Of a stretch of 64,000 nucleotides of DNA, positions 37,797 through 46,399 are shown in pieces. Location of the stretch: the NCBI GenBank assembly GCA_965651905.1, contig CBFGUG010000004.1, positions 1-64,000 of the forward strand. The letters run 5' to 3'. A program made the position numbers and the translations under genes. The notes under the pieces are model-generated. The model made no database searches, was not told where the DNA came from, and saw nothing but the letters and a program-made list of their open reading frames with translations. Source of the DNA: SZUA-265 sp965651905 (GTDB lineage: Bacteria > Myxococcota_A > Polyangia > Polyangiales > Polyangiaceae). Numbering within the stretch: the stretch's first letter is position 1; each line of letters begins with the position of its first letter.

Positions 37797-38168
37797 ATGT
37801 TTCGGTATTTGCTCGTGATATCAACGCTTTGTGTTGGCTGCGCCAACGCCGACGGGCCCGATCTGCAAGGGCGTTGGTTCGGGGAATCCCTCGTCAACGT
37901 GGATTCCCAATACCTCGCGAGTGCTTCGGGTTGGGTTCGCGGTACGAGTTTCGAGTTCACTGGCGACAGCGTGACGGTCACGATCCCGACGGAACTACCA
38001 CGCACCGCGCCGTACGAAGTGGTCGCGCACCAAGACCGTCAGGTCACGATCGCTGTGCATCGCCCCAACGGACAGCGAGATGTCGCTCAGTTCACCATGC
38101 AAGGCGCGCACGTGATGAATTGGGACATCGGACAGAACCGCGCTGTCGTCTTACGACGACTCGAATGA
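37797..38168 (+). CDS. Small lipoprotein of unknown function
   Basis: The 123-residue protein starts MFRYLLVISTLCVGC, a short lipoprotein signal with the acylated Cys at 15. The mature part is beta-rich: LQGRWFGESLVNVDSQYL, then SFEFTGDSVTVTIPTE, then a closing FTMQGAHVMNWDIG, similar in style to lipocalin-like META or copper-resistance beta-barrels. No family is recognised. It lies 85 bp after the FGE-like gene on the same strand and is convergent with the next gene. Confidence 0.65.
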   Translation: MFRYLLVISTLCVGCANADGPDLQGRWFGESLVNVDSQYLASASGWVRGTSFEFTGDSVTVTIPTELPRTAPYEVVAHQDRQVTIAVHRPNGQRDVAQFTMQGAHVMNWDIGQNRAVVLRRLE

Positions 38169-38221
38169 CACAGCCGCTCCCGTAGCGCGCCCAGCGCTGT
38201 CACCACAGCAGGGGGAAATGC

Positions 38222-38252
38222 AGAAGGGCCGCGCTCGACGCACAGCCCTTCT
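38222..38252. terminator. Candidate bidirectional terminator hairpin
   Basis: AGAAGGGC (38222-38229) and GCCCTTCT (38245-38252) form a perfect 8-bp inverted repeat with a 15-nt loop. It lies between two convergent genes and TTCT is part of the right arm. The loop is long and the T-run short, so strength is uncertain. Confidence 0.4.
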
Positions 38253-38294
38253 TCTGGATATCGCAACTGGGTGCGCACCCAGCCGAGCGCACTT

Positions 38295-38636
38295 TCAGAA
38301 CAGCGCGCGCAGGTCGACGGGCTCCTGCTTCTTCTGTTCGAGGACGCGGTTGACCGCGCGGAGTAGGCGAGTTTTGGCGGGACCCGAAATCTTTCCACCC
38401 GAGTGTGCTGCCGCCAGCAGGCGCGGCGTCACGGGGCGACCGCTGCGGGGCTTCGTGGGTGCCGCGGCCTCGGCGTCGTCACCCTCTTTGGGCTTGTCGT
38501 CGCCGCTCTTCTTCTTGGCGCTGACTCGAGCCAAGCGATCTTCGCGCCGCAGCCGTTCGAGTTGCCGCGAGCTGCTCATCACGCGCCGCTCATCGATTTT
38601 GTGTTCCTTCAGGAATTCCGAGAATTTACTAGCCAT
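38295..38636 (-). CDS. Small charged hypothetical protein
   Basis: The 113-residue protein from ATG 38636 has a helical N-terminal segment (ASKFSEFLKEHKIDERRVM). A Lys/Asp/Glu-rich disordered linker follows, then a basic helical C-terminus (GPAKTRLLRAVNRVLEQKK). No export signal or known domain is seen. The frame is open 41 codons upstream, but the ATG at 38636 starts the first sequence with protein-like composition. It is divergent from punA. Function unknown. Confidence 0.55.
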   Translation of the reverse strand: MASKFSEFLKEHKIDERRVMSSSRQLERLRREDRLARVSAKKKSGDDKPKEGDDAEAAAPTKPRSGRPVTPRLLAAAHSGGKISGPAKTRLLRAVNRVLEQKKQEPVDLRALF

Positions 38637-38757
38637 GTTTCGTCCAAGTGTTGTCGCGTAGCCAGGGCTACCGAAGAAAGGGCCGGGGAACATAACACGC
38701 CCATCTCGCGACGGAAGCTGGCAATCTGCTGATTGATCATTTTCACGGAGGAATCCC

Positions 38758-39603
38758 ATGCCATTGCCCGATCCGCAGCGTCTCGACCGAGCCGTAGCCT
38801 CCCTGCACGAACGAACAGGCGGTCCTCCACGCGTGGAGGTGGGCGTGGTTTTGGGCTCCGGGCTCGGAGAGTTTGCCGATACCCTGCAAGACCCCAGCGT
38901 GGTGCTCTACGCGGACATCGGTGGGATGCCGCTGCCGAAGGTGAGTGGTCACTTGGGGCGGTTAGTGTTCGGAACCGTCGAGCAGACGCGGGTCGCTTGT
39001 TTACAGGGGAGGGTGCACGCCTACGAGGGGCACGCGATCAGCGACGTGGTGTTCGGCGTGTGCCTGCTGGCTCGTCTCGGATGTAAAGCCGTGTTGTTGA
39101 CGAACGCCGCAGGCGGTCTCGCTGAAGGGATGCAACCTGCGGATCTGATGCTGATCACCGATCACCTGAACCTCACAGGGACGACGCCGCTGCTCGGCGG
39201 CGTAACCGACGGGCTCGAGCGATTTCCCGACATGACCAACGCCTACGATCCAGTGTTGTGTGACGCCGCTCGCACTTGTGCTTCTCGGATTAACGTTGCG
39301 CTGCACGAGGGAACCTATGCAGGCATGCTCGGGCCGAGTTACGAGACGCCAGCCGAGATTCGCATGTTGCGTACGCTGGGAGCCAGCGCCGTGGGTATGA
39401 GCACCGTGCTCGAGGTGCTCGCGCTGCGACAGCTGGGCGTCCGCGTTGGCGCTGTGAGTTGCATCACGAACCTGGCCGCGGGACTATCGCCCACGGAGCT
39501 CTCCCACGACGAGGTCAAGCAAGCTGCCGCGTCCGCCAAGACCCGGTTCAGCTCGCTATTGTCGGCGTGGCTTCATGCTACCGCCAACGTCGTGCGCGGG
39601 TGA
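38758..39603 (+). CDS. punA: Purine-nucleoside phosphorylase
   Basis: The enzyme splits purine ribonucleosides with phosphate to free base and ribose 1-phosphate in the salvage pathway. The 281 residues fit the trimeric type. Motifs are VVLGSGLGEFAD near 28-39 (phosphate binding), CLQGRVHAYEGH near 80-91, LLTNAAGG near 113 and GPSYETPAEIRMLRTLGASAVGMSTVLEV around 190-218. A GGAGG stands a few bases before ATG 38758. It is convergent with the FrzS-like gene. Confidence 0.95.
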   Translation: MPLPDPQRLDRAVASLHERTGGPPRVEVGVVLGSGLGEFADTLQDPSVVLYADIGGMPLPKVSGHLGRLVFGTVEQTRVACLQGRVHAYEGHAISDVVFGVCLLARLGCKAVLLTNAAGGLAEGMQPADLMLITDHLNLTGTTPLLGGVTDGLERFPDMTNAYDPVLCDAARTCASRINVALHEGTYAGMLGPSYETPAEIRMLRTLGASAVGMSTVLEVLALRQLGVRVGAVSCITNLAAGLSPTELSHDEVKQAAASAKTRFSSLLSAWLHATANVVRG

Positions 39604-39613
39604 GCGCGGGGAG

Positions 39614-39627
39614 CACGACTTGTCGTG
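39614..39627. terminator. Tight hairpin between convergent genes
   Basis: CACGAC-TT-GTCGTG is a perfect inverted repeat placed 11 bp after the punA stop and 32 bp before the stop of the convergent FrzS-like gene. A 2-nt loop is tight and no T-run follows, so termination is likely only by position. Confidence 0.3.
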
Positions 39628-39658
39628 TCCGAACCGGGGATAGTCTCGACGGTCCGTC

Positions 39659-41284
39659 TCAGTGTTCAGAGCGTCCTGTGTTGAGGCTCGAAAGACGTTC
39701 GAGCGCGCTGCTCAAGGCTTCGCTGATGGCGCTGTGGGCCGCCTCATGCTCTTCGAGCCTATCTTGGGCGAGGCTGGCTTGCGACTGTGATTCTTCGAGT
39801 TGTGCTTCGACTGCCCTGAGCTGTTGTTGAGCTTGCTCCAACAGCTTCTGAGTGTTGTCGAGCTGTTTTCGGCTGCCGTCGAGTTCCGAGCGGCTAGCGT
39901 CCAGGTGCGTTTGTAGTTCTTCCAGCTGTTGTTGCTTCCCGGCGGCCTCTTCTCGCGAAGCGTCGAGCTCATCTTCCAGGTCCTGGCGACGGGCGTCTGC
40001 TGCCTCGAGTTCCTCGAGGGCTCGTTCGTGCTTGCGCTTGTGGCTGTCGGCACGGCGGTTCGCCTGTTCACGATCTTCTCCTGCCGCGTCCGCTTTTCGT
40101 TCGGCGGCGTGCAGTTGCTTTTCGACTTCGGATAAAGCTTCGTACGCTTCGGTTGTCTTGCGCTCCATTTCGAGCGCCTTGTCATTGGCGGACAACAACT
40201 CCTTGTCTCGACGCGTGAGCTGATCCCGCAAGTCGATCAGTTCTTTGTCCTTGCGGTTGATGGCTTCCCGCAGGTCGAGGATTTCGTGAGCTTTGGCCGT
40301 GCCGTTCGACTCCCGAGCTTTGACGTCGTCGAGCTGCTGGTACACCGACTCCAACTTCGCTCGGGTCGATTGCAGCGCATGCTCTAGGTCCGCGACGCGT
40401 TCCGCCGAAATCTCGCCCCCGAGCGAGGGCTCGGAAAGGGCGGAAGGGCGTCTGGATGGCGCGCGGCCCGACTTGGGGGGGGCGGATGAACGCGTATGCG
40501 CTTTCGCTGGGGCGCTCGGACGGCGACTCGATAGCGGTGCGGCTTCGGTCGCTGCGGCGATGCTGGTAGCAGGGAGGGGGGCTGCTGGAATGGAGCTAGC
40601 GACCGCAGCTGGAGGCATGGAGCTGGCGACCGTTGCTGGCGGACTCGAGCCAGGCGGCACGGATGCTGGTGCGACCGACCCTGGGTGAACGGATGCGGGA
40701 TGAACCGAAGCCGGATGAACCGAAGCCGGTAGCGAAGCGTGTGACGCGCTGGTCGGCGGCGCCGAGGGCGCGGTGGCAGGGGGCATGCTCGACGCACCAT
40801 CTCCGAACTCAGCTGGTGATAGATCGTCCAGGCCGTCGCCTTCGATTTCTTCCATCTCGTCGAGATCCAGCTCTTCCAAGTTCACGTCGCTGGCTGGTGG
40901 TTCTCCCGGTGTCAGCTCGACGAACTGCGCGGCGCGCTGCACCAACTCGGCGACCGCGACTGGCTTGTGAATGTAATCTTGCGCGCGCTTCTTCGTGAGG
41001 TTGCGGTGTGCGGCGAAGGTCTCCTCCGAGGAGTTGGAGCTCATGATGATCACGGGGACCTTCTGCAGCTCGGGATCGCGCTTGAGCCGATTGCAAACCG
41101 AGAACCCGTTCATGCGCGGCAACTCAGCGCACAACAAGATCAGATCGGGGGGTTGGGAAGCTGCTTGTTGCAAACCCACGGTGGCGTCTGCCACCGTAGA
41201 GACGTTGCAGCCGCGTCTGACCAGTTCGCCTTCTACGGCTGTTGCAAACTCTGGGTCGCTCTCGAAGATCAGAATTTCCGTCAT
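39659..41284 (-). CDS. FrzS-like pseudo-receiver / coiled-coil protein
   Basis: This 541-residue protein has a receiver domain (1-125), a low-complexity linker and a long coiled coil. In the receiver, PDLILLCAELPRMNG places Cys52 where the phosphorylated Asp should be, and Lys107 in IHKPVAV is kept. The same loss is known in FrzS of Myxococcus xanthus, a polarity protein for type IV pilus motility. The linker, about 175-265, holds HPASV-type pentapeptide repeats. From about 290 to 540 the sequence is heptad-like with many Glu, Gln and Leu residues and few breaks (QLDDVKARE, then LEESQSQASLAQDRLEE). A cell-polarity or motility role is inferred from architecture. Confidence 0.75.
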   Translation of the reverse strand: MTEILIFESDPEFATAVEGELVRRGCNVSTVADATVGLQQAASQPPDLILLCAELPRMNGFSVCNRLKRDPELQKVPVIIMSSNSSEETFAAHRNLTKKRAQDYIHKPVAVAELVQRAAQFVELTPGEPPASDVNLEELDLDEMEEIEGDGLDDLSPAEFGDGASSMPPATAPSAPPTSASHASLPASVHPASVHPASVHPGSVAPASVPPGSSPPATVASSMPPAAVASSIPAAPLPATSIAAATEAAPLSSRRPSAPAKAHTRSSAPPKSGRAPSRRPSALSEPSLGGEISAERVADLEHALQSTRAKLESVYQQLDDVKARESNGTAKAHEILDLREAINRKDKELIDLRDQLTRRDKELLSANDKALEMERKTTEAYEALSEVEKQLHAAERKADAAGEDREQANRRADSHKRKHERALEELEAADARRQDLEDELDASREEAAGKQQQLEELQTHLDASRSELDGSRKQLDNTQKLLEQAQQQLRAVEAQLEESQSQASLAQDRLEEHEAAHSAISEALSSALERLSSLNTGRSEH

Positions 41285-41653
41285 GACTGAGGTCCATCGC
41301 TCAGGGTGTTGAACATCCTGATCTATTGGGTGAACGAAGCATGGTCAAACGCGCAGCGCCGCAAAACACCACCGAGCAAGTCGATAGCGGAGCCTTGTGT
41401 GAACAATTCTTTCCCACCCGTCGTGTGCGCAACCTACATCTGCGCCTCGGAGCGTGACCCGTCAAGCACTACCCAGCTGCACGCCAACTCTCGAAACTCA
41501 GCTGAATCCTGCCAGGACACACACGAACTCACGCAGAGACGACGACACATCGAACGGCACACCGACGCGCCGAATCCGTGGTGTCAGGCTCGGGTTCTCA
41601 GCGCTCGGCGAGCGCGCTGGAAATCGACTCGACCGCGTTCGAGGCGTCGTGGA
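41285..41653. other. 369-bp intergenic region upstream of the FrzS-like gene
   Basis: The region lies between hisIE (ending at 41654) and the FrzS-like gene, both on the minus strand. It probably holds the FrzS-like promoter. The open frames are without features. No RNA gene was recognised. Confidence 0.5.
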
Positions 41654-42331
41654 TCAGGCGCTCGGCTTGCTGCGCTGCGCCTTCTCTTGGTGCCCGCTCA
41701 CGCCTGAGCGCCGCTGCAACGTCGCCAGCACTTCACTAAGCGGTACCCCACGTAGCCGTAGTCCCACCAGCACGTGGTAAAGCACGTCAGCGGCTTCGCT
41801 GGCGACACGTTCGGGCGTCTCGCTTTCAATCGCTTCCGCAAACTCGGCAGCCTCTTCCGTTACCTTGGCACCGATCTTCGACGCGCCTCCGTCGAGCAGC
41901 GATCGCGTGTAGCTCTTCTGCGCAGTCGCCTGTTGTCGGCTTTCGATCTCGCGTTCGAGAACCGACAAGAACGTGGGAGCTGGCGAAGCTGACTCTACAA
42001 GCCGCCCTTCGGCATCGAGATCTCGAAAGAAGCAGGTGGGGCGACCCGTGTGGCAAGACGGACCCGCAGCCGCAACTCGCAGCAGCAGCGTGTCCGCGTC
42101 GCAGTCGACGTGAATCGACACGACGTTGAGAAAGTGACCGCTACTTTCCCCTTTCACCCACAACCGTTCCTTGGAGCGACTGAAGAACGTCGCGCGGCCG
42201 CTCTTCAGCGTCGCTTCGACGGCGTCGAGGTTCATCCACGCCACCATGCGAACGTCACCCGTCAGATGGTCTTGCGCGATGGCTGGTAGTAGTCCGCTGG
42301 CGTCGAGTTTCAGATGGCTCAGGTCAAACAC
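41654..42331 (-). CDS. hisIE: Bifunctional phosphoribosyl-AMP cyclohydrolase / phosphoribosyl-ATP pyrophosphatase
   Basis: This enzyme catalyses the second and third steps of histidine synthesis. The HisI half (about 1-125) shows VAWMNLDAVEATLKSG, the metal-binding HVDCDADTLLLR and CHTGRPTCFF. The HisE half (about 130-215) shows SYTRSLLDGGASKIGAKVTEE and a nucleotide pyrophosphohydrolase helix EAADVLYHVLVGL. It starts at GTG and has 225 residues, the normal fused length. Other his genes are absent here. It sits 67 bp downstream of the DsbD-alpha-like lipoprotein gene. Confidence 0.95.
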   Translation of the reverse strand: MFDLSHLKLDASGLLPAIAQDHLTGDVRMVAWMNLDAVEATLKSGRATFFSRSKERLWVKGESSGHFLNVVSIHVDCDADTLLLRVAAAGPSCHTGRPTCFFRDLDAEGRLVESASPAPTFLSVLEREIESRQQATAQKSYTRSLLDGGASKIGAKVTEEAAEFAEAIESETPERVASEAADVLYHVLVGLRLRGVPLSEVLATLQRRSGVSGHQEKAQRSKPSA

Positions 42332-42398
42332 GGGCGTACTCGATATGATTGAGTGAGAAGCAGGCTGACGGATGGGAACGCTGAGACTCAGGTCGGGC

Positions 42399-43190
42399 CT
42401 ACGAGGCGTCCGCCACGTTCACCGTGATGCTCAGTTTCTGTTTCTCGATCAGACACTTGTCGTCAGTGCAGACCGAGAAGGCAAATTCGCCCGAGAGCTG
42501 CTTTTCCCCAGCATCCCCAGCAGTGAAGGGAATGTTCATGGTCGATCGCTGCTCGCCGACGGTCATGTTCTTGATTACGGCGCCTGGGTAACTCACGCCC
42601 GGTGTTGGGCTGGGGGTGAATTTGTACGGGTATTTGTCGTTGCAGTGAAATGGCGCGACGGCTTCGAGCACCAGTTGGATCGAGCCTGGTTTGCCCTTCT
42701 GAAGCTTGCTTGCGCTCTGCAGATGCGCGCGGAAACCTTCGCCACTGACCGCTGCACCTCGAATCGTCGGCGTGGTTTCGGTGGGGGCATCAGCTTTGGG
42801 CTGGGCTTTCTCGGCGTTGGCTCCCGTGCCCTTCGCGGCCGTATCGGTCTCCGCTTCGCCGTTCGTGTCGGAGCCCGCGTTGGCAGCTGGTGCTCCAGTG
42901 CGAGCTGGCGTGGGCTCGTGCGAGTCCAGGCCGTAACTGCCCTCGTCGGTCGGCTTGTTTTCCGTACCCGACGGCTGCTCTTCTTTGGTCTCTGCGGAGG
43001 CTGGCGTGTCTTTGGCGTTCTGCGCGGAGGCAGGGGCCTCGTTGGGCGGTTCAGCCGTGGGCGCTTGTTTCGTGTCTTTGCTACACGCCAGTACGCCTAG
43101 CAGTCCCAGCGTCAGCACCATCGAGCGACCGAATCGGCGCGTGGGGGGAGTTGGAAGCGAGCCTTTGAGCGTGAAAGGGGAACGGGTCAT
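42399..43190 (-). CDS. Lipoprotein with DsbD-alpha-like C-terminal domain
   Basis: From ATG 43190 (AGGA 6 nt upstream) the protein has 263 residues. The signal ends VLTLGLLGVLACSKD, with lipidation predicted at that Cys. A Thr/Glu/Pro/Ala-rich linker of about 110 residues follows. The folded domain, about 150-262, starts FRAHLQSASKLQKGKPGSI and has FHCNDKYPYKF and FSVCTDDKCLIEKQKLSI. The immunoglobulin-like strand pattern and Cys placement recall the N-terminal domain of DsbD. No catalytic CxxC is seen, so a thiol-transfer role is only suggested. Confidence 0.6.
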   Translation of the reverse strand: MTRSPFTLKGSLPTPPTRRFGRSMVLTLGLLGVLACSKDTKQAPTAEPPNEAPASAQNAKDTPASAETKEEQPSGTENKPTDEGSYGLDSHEPTPARTGAPAANAGSDTNGEAETDTAAKGTGANAEKAQPKADAPTETTPTIRGAAVSGEGFRAHLQSASKLQKGKPGSIQLVLEAVAPFHCNDKYPYKFTPSPTPGVSYPGAVIKNMTVGEQRSTMNIPFTAGDAGEKQLSGEFAFSVCTDDKCLIEKQKLSITVNVADAS

Positions 43191-43239
43191 GAGCATTCCT
43201 GTGCTGAGGTTTCGGAGGGGCGGCGGAGCGTTTCGGCCT

Positions 43240-43566
43240 TCATCTTCGTTCTTGGTCTTGCTGGGTAGTCGTCCCTTGCCCGTGCGCGGTGGACTTCTCC
43301 CGTGGGAGTGTCTGGTTTGGGGAAGGGGGCTGCCTCCCGAGCGCCCAAGACAAAAACACCAAAGACGCCGTTCCCACTCCCAGGTCATCGAGCCAGCCGA
43401 TGATCGGAGTCAGGTCGGGCACCGCGTCGAACGGAAAAACGACGTAGGCAAAAGCTGCGGCCACGATCGCCTTTTGCCAAGTGGGGGTTTGGGACTCGCG
43501 CAGATGACGCCAGACGCGCCCCGGCGTCGGGGCGCGCCAGCCACCACGAGAGCCCTTTCGCGTCAT
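43240..43566 (-). CDS. DUF1232 (YkvA-like) membrane protein
   Basis: The 108-residue protein has the DUF1232 signature: YVVFPFDAVPDLTPIIGWLDD (about 41-61), followed by a second hydrophobic stretch. Such proteins have one or two membrane helices and no established role. The C-terminal 30 residues are Gln/Thr-rich. It lies 15 bp after transaldolase and 49 bp before the lipoprotein gene on the same strand, suggesting a common transcript. Confidence 0.85.
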   Translation of the reverse strand: MTRKGSRGGWRAPTPGRVWRHLRESQTPTWQKAIVAAAFAYVVFPFDAVPDLTPIIGWLDDLGVGTASLVFLSWALGRQPPSPNQTLPREKSTAHGQGTTTQQDQERR

Positions 43567-43581
43567 TTCAGTCCCGACGCT

Positions 43582-44715
43582 TCACGGCGTCGACTGCGCG
43601 CTTTGAAATCCCTGGCGGCGTGTGGAGATGGCTTGTAACAACTCGTCCATCGCCTGAACGAAGGAGTCCACGCCGTCCGTCAACAGGTCGGCACACACCT
43701 GCTCCAAGTCGAGGCCCAGCTTCGCCAATTCGTCGAGTTGCGCGCGGGCCTCTTCGCGTGCGTGAGTGATCGCTTCCTTGGGCTGACCGTGGTCTTGAAA
43801 TGCCACGAGCGTTGCCGGGGGCACGGTGTTGACGGTGTCTTTGCCCACCAACTCGTCCACGTAGAGTGTGTCGGGGTAGTCGGGGTTTTTTGTGCTGGTC
43901 GAGGCCCAAAGCAACCGCTGTGGGCGTGCGCCTGAAGCGCGCAGTTTCTCGAAACGCTCCGACGAAAAGAGCGCTTCGTACTCTTCGTAGGCGAGCTTGC
44001 CGTTTGCGATGGCGATCTTGCCCATCAAGCTCTTGGGGTCGGTCTTGCCTGCCTGGGCGCTCTGCTTTTCGAGCCAGCCATCCACGGCGGAGTCGATGCG
44101 ACTGATGAAGAAGCTGGCAACGGAGGCGATACTGCTGAGGTCGGTGCCTGCGGCGTGCGCCCGTTCCAACCCTGCGATGTACGCCTTGGCGACTTCGACG
44201 TAACGTGCGCGAGAGAAGATCAAGGTGACGTTGATCGAAACGCCACGCCCGATGAGCTCGGTGATGGCCGTGAGCCCCGCGTCGGTAGCAGGCACCTTGA
44301 CCATCAGGTTCTTGCGGCCGATGCGTTCGACCAAGTGCAGCGCTTCTTTGACCGTGGCGTCGACGTCGTGCGCAGAGCGCGGCATGACTTCGATGCTGAC
44401 GTGACCGTCGGCGCCGTTGGACTCGTCGTACACGGCCTTCAGTTGATCAGCGGCCTTCTGAATGTCCTCCACGGCCAGCGACTCGTAAATTTGCTCGACG
44501 GACAGTCCTTCACCCGCCAGCCGCGCGAGCACGCTGTCGTAATCGGAAGAGCCGGCGATCGATTTGTTGAAGATGGCCGGGTTGCTGGTGCAACCGCGGA
44601 CCCCCGAGCTGATCAAACGAGCGAAGTCGCCATTGTCTAGGGCGCTCTTGCGGACGTTGTCGTACCAGATGCTTTGACCGAACTCGGAGTAGGTGCGTTG
44701 GGCGTTGGTGAGCAT
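43582..44715 (-). CDS. tal: Transaldolase
   Basis: This enzyme of the pentose phosphate pathway transfers a dihydroxyacetone unit from sedoheptulose 7-phosphate to glyceraldehyde 3-phosphate. The 377 residues begin MLTNAQRTYSEFGQSIWYDN, then GVRGCTSNPAIFNKSI and the Schiff-base Lys in NLMVKVPATDAGL (near 141). The long form belongs to the Tal group found in actinobacteria and cyanobacteria. GGAG lies 6 nt before ATG 44715, which decides against the TTG four codons upstream. It heads a minus-strand run with the DUF1232 gene. Confidence 0.95.
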   Translation of the reverse strand: MLTNAQRTYSEFGQSIWYDNVRKSALDNGDFARLISSGVRGCTSNPAIFNKSIAGSSDYDSVLARLAGEGLSVEQIYESLAVEDIQKAADQLKAVYDESNGADGHVSIEVMPRSAHDVDATVKEALHLVERIGRKNLMVKVPATDAGLTAITELIGRGVSINVTLIFSRARYVEVAKAYIAGLERAHAAGTDLSSIASVASFFISRIDSAVDGWLEKQSAQAGKTDPKSLMGKIAIANGKLAYEEYEALFSSERFEKLRASGARPQRLLWASTSTKNPDYPDTLYVDELVGKDTVNTVPPATLVAFQDHGQPKEAITHAREEARAQLDELAKLGLDLEQVCADLLTDGVDSFVQAMDELLQAISTRRQGFQSAQSTP

Positions 44716-44737
44716 GAAGGGCTCCAAGGTTGTGAGG

Positions 44738-44752
44738 GCCCGCCGCGCGGGC
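44738..44752. other. GC-rich hairpin in front of tal
   Basis: GCCCGC-CGC-GCGGGC is a perfect 6-bp stem with a 3-nt loop in the 79-bp gap between the GYF gene stop and the tal start. No T-run follows on the minus strand. It could attenuate read-through between the two genes. Confidence 0.35.
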
Positions 44753-44794
44753 GCAGGGTGAAACGTCGGCTGCCGTAGAGCGCAGCGACGGTGG

Positions 44795-46399
44795 TCAGCG
44801 GATGACGACGGTTTTCTTCACCGTCATTCGCGGACCGGAAAATGGTGGGATCTTCGCTGTGCGCATCCTGGACGCAATGCAGCCGCCAGTGGTGGTTCCT
44901 GAAAATGGCGGCCCACTGAGGTTCGCGTTCGTCGCACGTCCAGACGGCGCAAACGTCACGGTGACGCTGGCTACGCCCGAAGGATCGCCTTCTTTGCGAC
45001 ACGAGGATGCAGAGGCCGCCGCTCGCTCGAGCGCAGCGGAGGCTGCTGACGGGTCGAACGGGCCCGCGACGGCTTCGGTGGTTTCGGCTGGAGCAGCGGC
45101 CTTCGGAGCGGGCTTCGGGTCGGTGGTTACTGGCTGGGGGGCAGCCTTGGGCGCAGGACGCGGGGATCGGCCGCCCGAGACTGTCTTGGTCGGGGCCTGC
45201 GCTTGGGTGGCTTCGGTCTCGGCTTCGCTCTCGTCATCTGACGGAGTTTCCGCGCTGTTCGTTTCCGCGCTGTCGCTGTCCGTTTCCGCGGCTGCAGCTG
45301 CTTCGTCAGCGACGTCCGCCGTGCCGTCGGCAGCCGCTGCAGTATCGCTGGGCTCGGTCGTCGCCGCTTGGGCGGTTTGCGTTTCGCTGGTTGGAGTCGG
45401 GGTGACCGCCGCGGGCGCAGGTTTCGTCGCGCTTTGGCGTCCGACATAAAACATCGCCGCGCCCATTCCTGCAAAGAGCAACAAGAACAACAACACTTTG
45501 CCCGTGCCACCCCGCTTTTCGGCTTCGGGGGGCACGCTGGGATCGATGGTTGGCGCCTCGATTGCGCTGTACTCGCTCACCGTCCTGGCACGGGTTGGCG
45601 GGTGCGGTGGCGGCTCGTGAGCCTTGAGCGGTGGTTCCTCCATTTCCACGTCAGCATCGGGGGCTGGCGCGGGCATCGAATCGATTTCGAAGATACCGCG
45701 AGGCGCACTGGGCGAGTCAGTCGGCGGCAGGTGCGCCACCACTGACTCCAGCGCGTCGGATGGAAGCGACACGATCGAGTCAGGGTTGAGTGAGATGGGC
45801 GCCGCCTCCACACTACTCGGACTGCGGTCGTAGGTGCCCGGATCGTCGCTGCGCCGCACGCCTGGAAGGGGGGCAGTAGCTGTCTGAGAGGGAACGGAGC
45901 TTGCTTCAGCGGGGGGCCGGAACGACTCCAGCAGGCTCGAGTCCAAGTCTTCGTCGTTGTCCGCGGGGCTGAGTGGCGCAGTGACTTCAGTGTCCGTGTG
46001 GCTCGTGTCTACTGCGGCGAGGTGAGCGCCCGTACCTATCAAAGTGTTGCGCGGGACGCTCCCCATGCCGTTCGGGCGCGGCGGCGACAGTGGCCTAGGT
46101 GTACGCGCGCCGAACCCGCCCATCACCGTGCGCTTGCGCTGTTCGCTCGACTTTCCCGCGAGGCGCTCGAGCTCTCCCTGCAGTTCGGGTGTCTCGGTGA
46201 TCGCCTGCCATTCGGCCATGCCTTCGCGCCAGACGATGGTCTCGCCGTCAATTTCACCGCGGCGAATCGCAACGAAGATCTCTTCCGCCTTCATTTCGCG
46301 GTCGTCGTCGTCGGCGTAACTGACCAGCCATAGCTCGGGCGGACCGCTTTCGTCCGCGGGGGAGTGATTGGCCGGTCTCGTGGGGACGTCTTCTGGCAT
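44795..46399 (-). CDS. GYF-domain membrane protein with TonB-like C-terminus (AgmX/GltJ-like)
   Basis: The 534 residues divide clearly. A GYF_2 domain is at about 22-75 (ELWLVSYADDDDREMKAEEI, then VWREGMAEWQAI). A Pro/Ser-rich region follows to 300. A transmembrane helix is near 320-335 (LLFLLLFAGMGAAMFYVG). Next comes a Thr/Ala/Glu-rich periplasmic stretch to about 440, with a TonB-like C-terminal domain after it (SSCRKEGDPSGVASVTVTF, then TVKKTVVIR). This order resembles the gliding-motility protein AgmX/GltJ of Myxococcus, but the zinc-ribbon N-terminus is missing. The protein would link a cytoplasmic partner to the periplasm. It is divergent from a Ser/Thr kinase gene. Confidence 0.72.
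   Translation of the reverse strand: MPEDVPTRPANHSPADESGPPELWLVSYADDDDREMKAEEIFVAIRRGEIDGETIVWREGMAEWQAITETPELQGELERLAGKSSEQRKRTVMGGFGARTPRPLSPPRPNGMGSVPRNTLIGTGAHLAAVDTSHTDTEVTAPLSPADNDEDLDSSLLESFRPPAEASSVPSQTATAPLPGVRRSDDPGTYDRSPSSVEAAPISLNPDSIVSLPSDALESVVAHLPPTDSPSAPRGIFEIDSMPAPAPDADVEMEEPPLKAHEPPPHPPTRARTVSEYSAIEAPTIDPSVPPEAEKRGGTGKVLLFLLLFAGMGAAMFYVGRQSATKPAPAAVTPTPTSETQTAQAATTEPSDTAAAADGTADVADEAAAAAETDSDSAETNSAETPSDDESEAETEATQAQAPTKTVSGGRSPRPAPKAAPQPVTTDPKPAPKAAAPAETTEAVAGPFDPSAASAALERAAASASSCRKEGDPSGVASVTVTFAPSGRATNANLSGPPFSGTTTGGCIASRMRTAKIPPFSGPRMTVKKTVVIR

Noticed and set aside
39614..39627. A strong intrinsic terminator between punA and the FrzS-like gene
   Set aside because: The hairpin has only a 2-nt loop and no T-run on either strand, so it is kept only as a low-confidence candidate.
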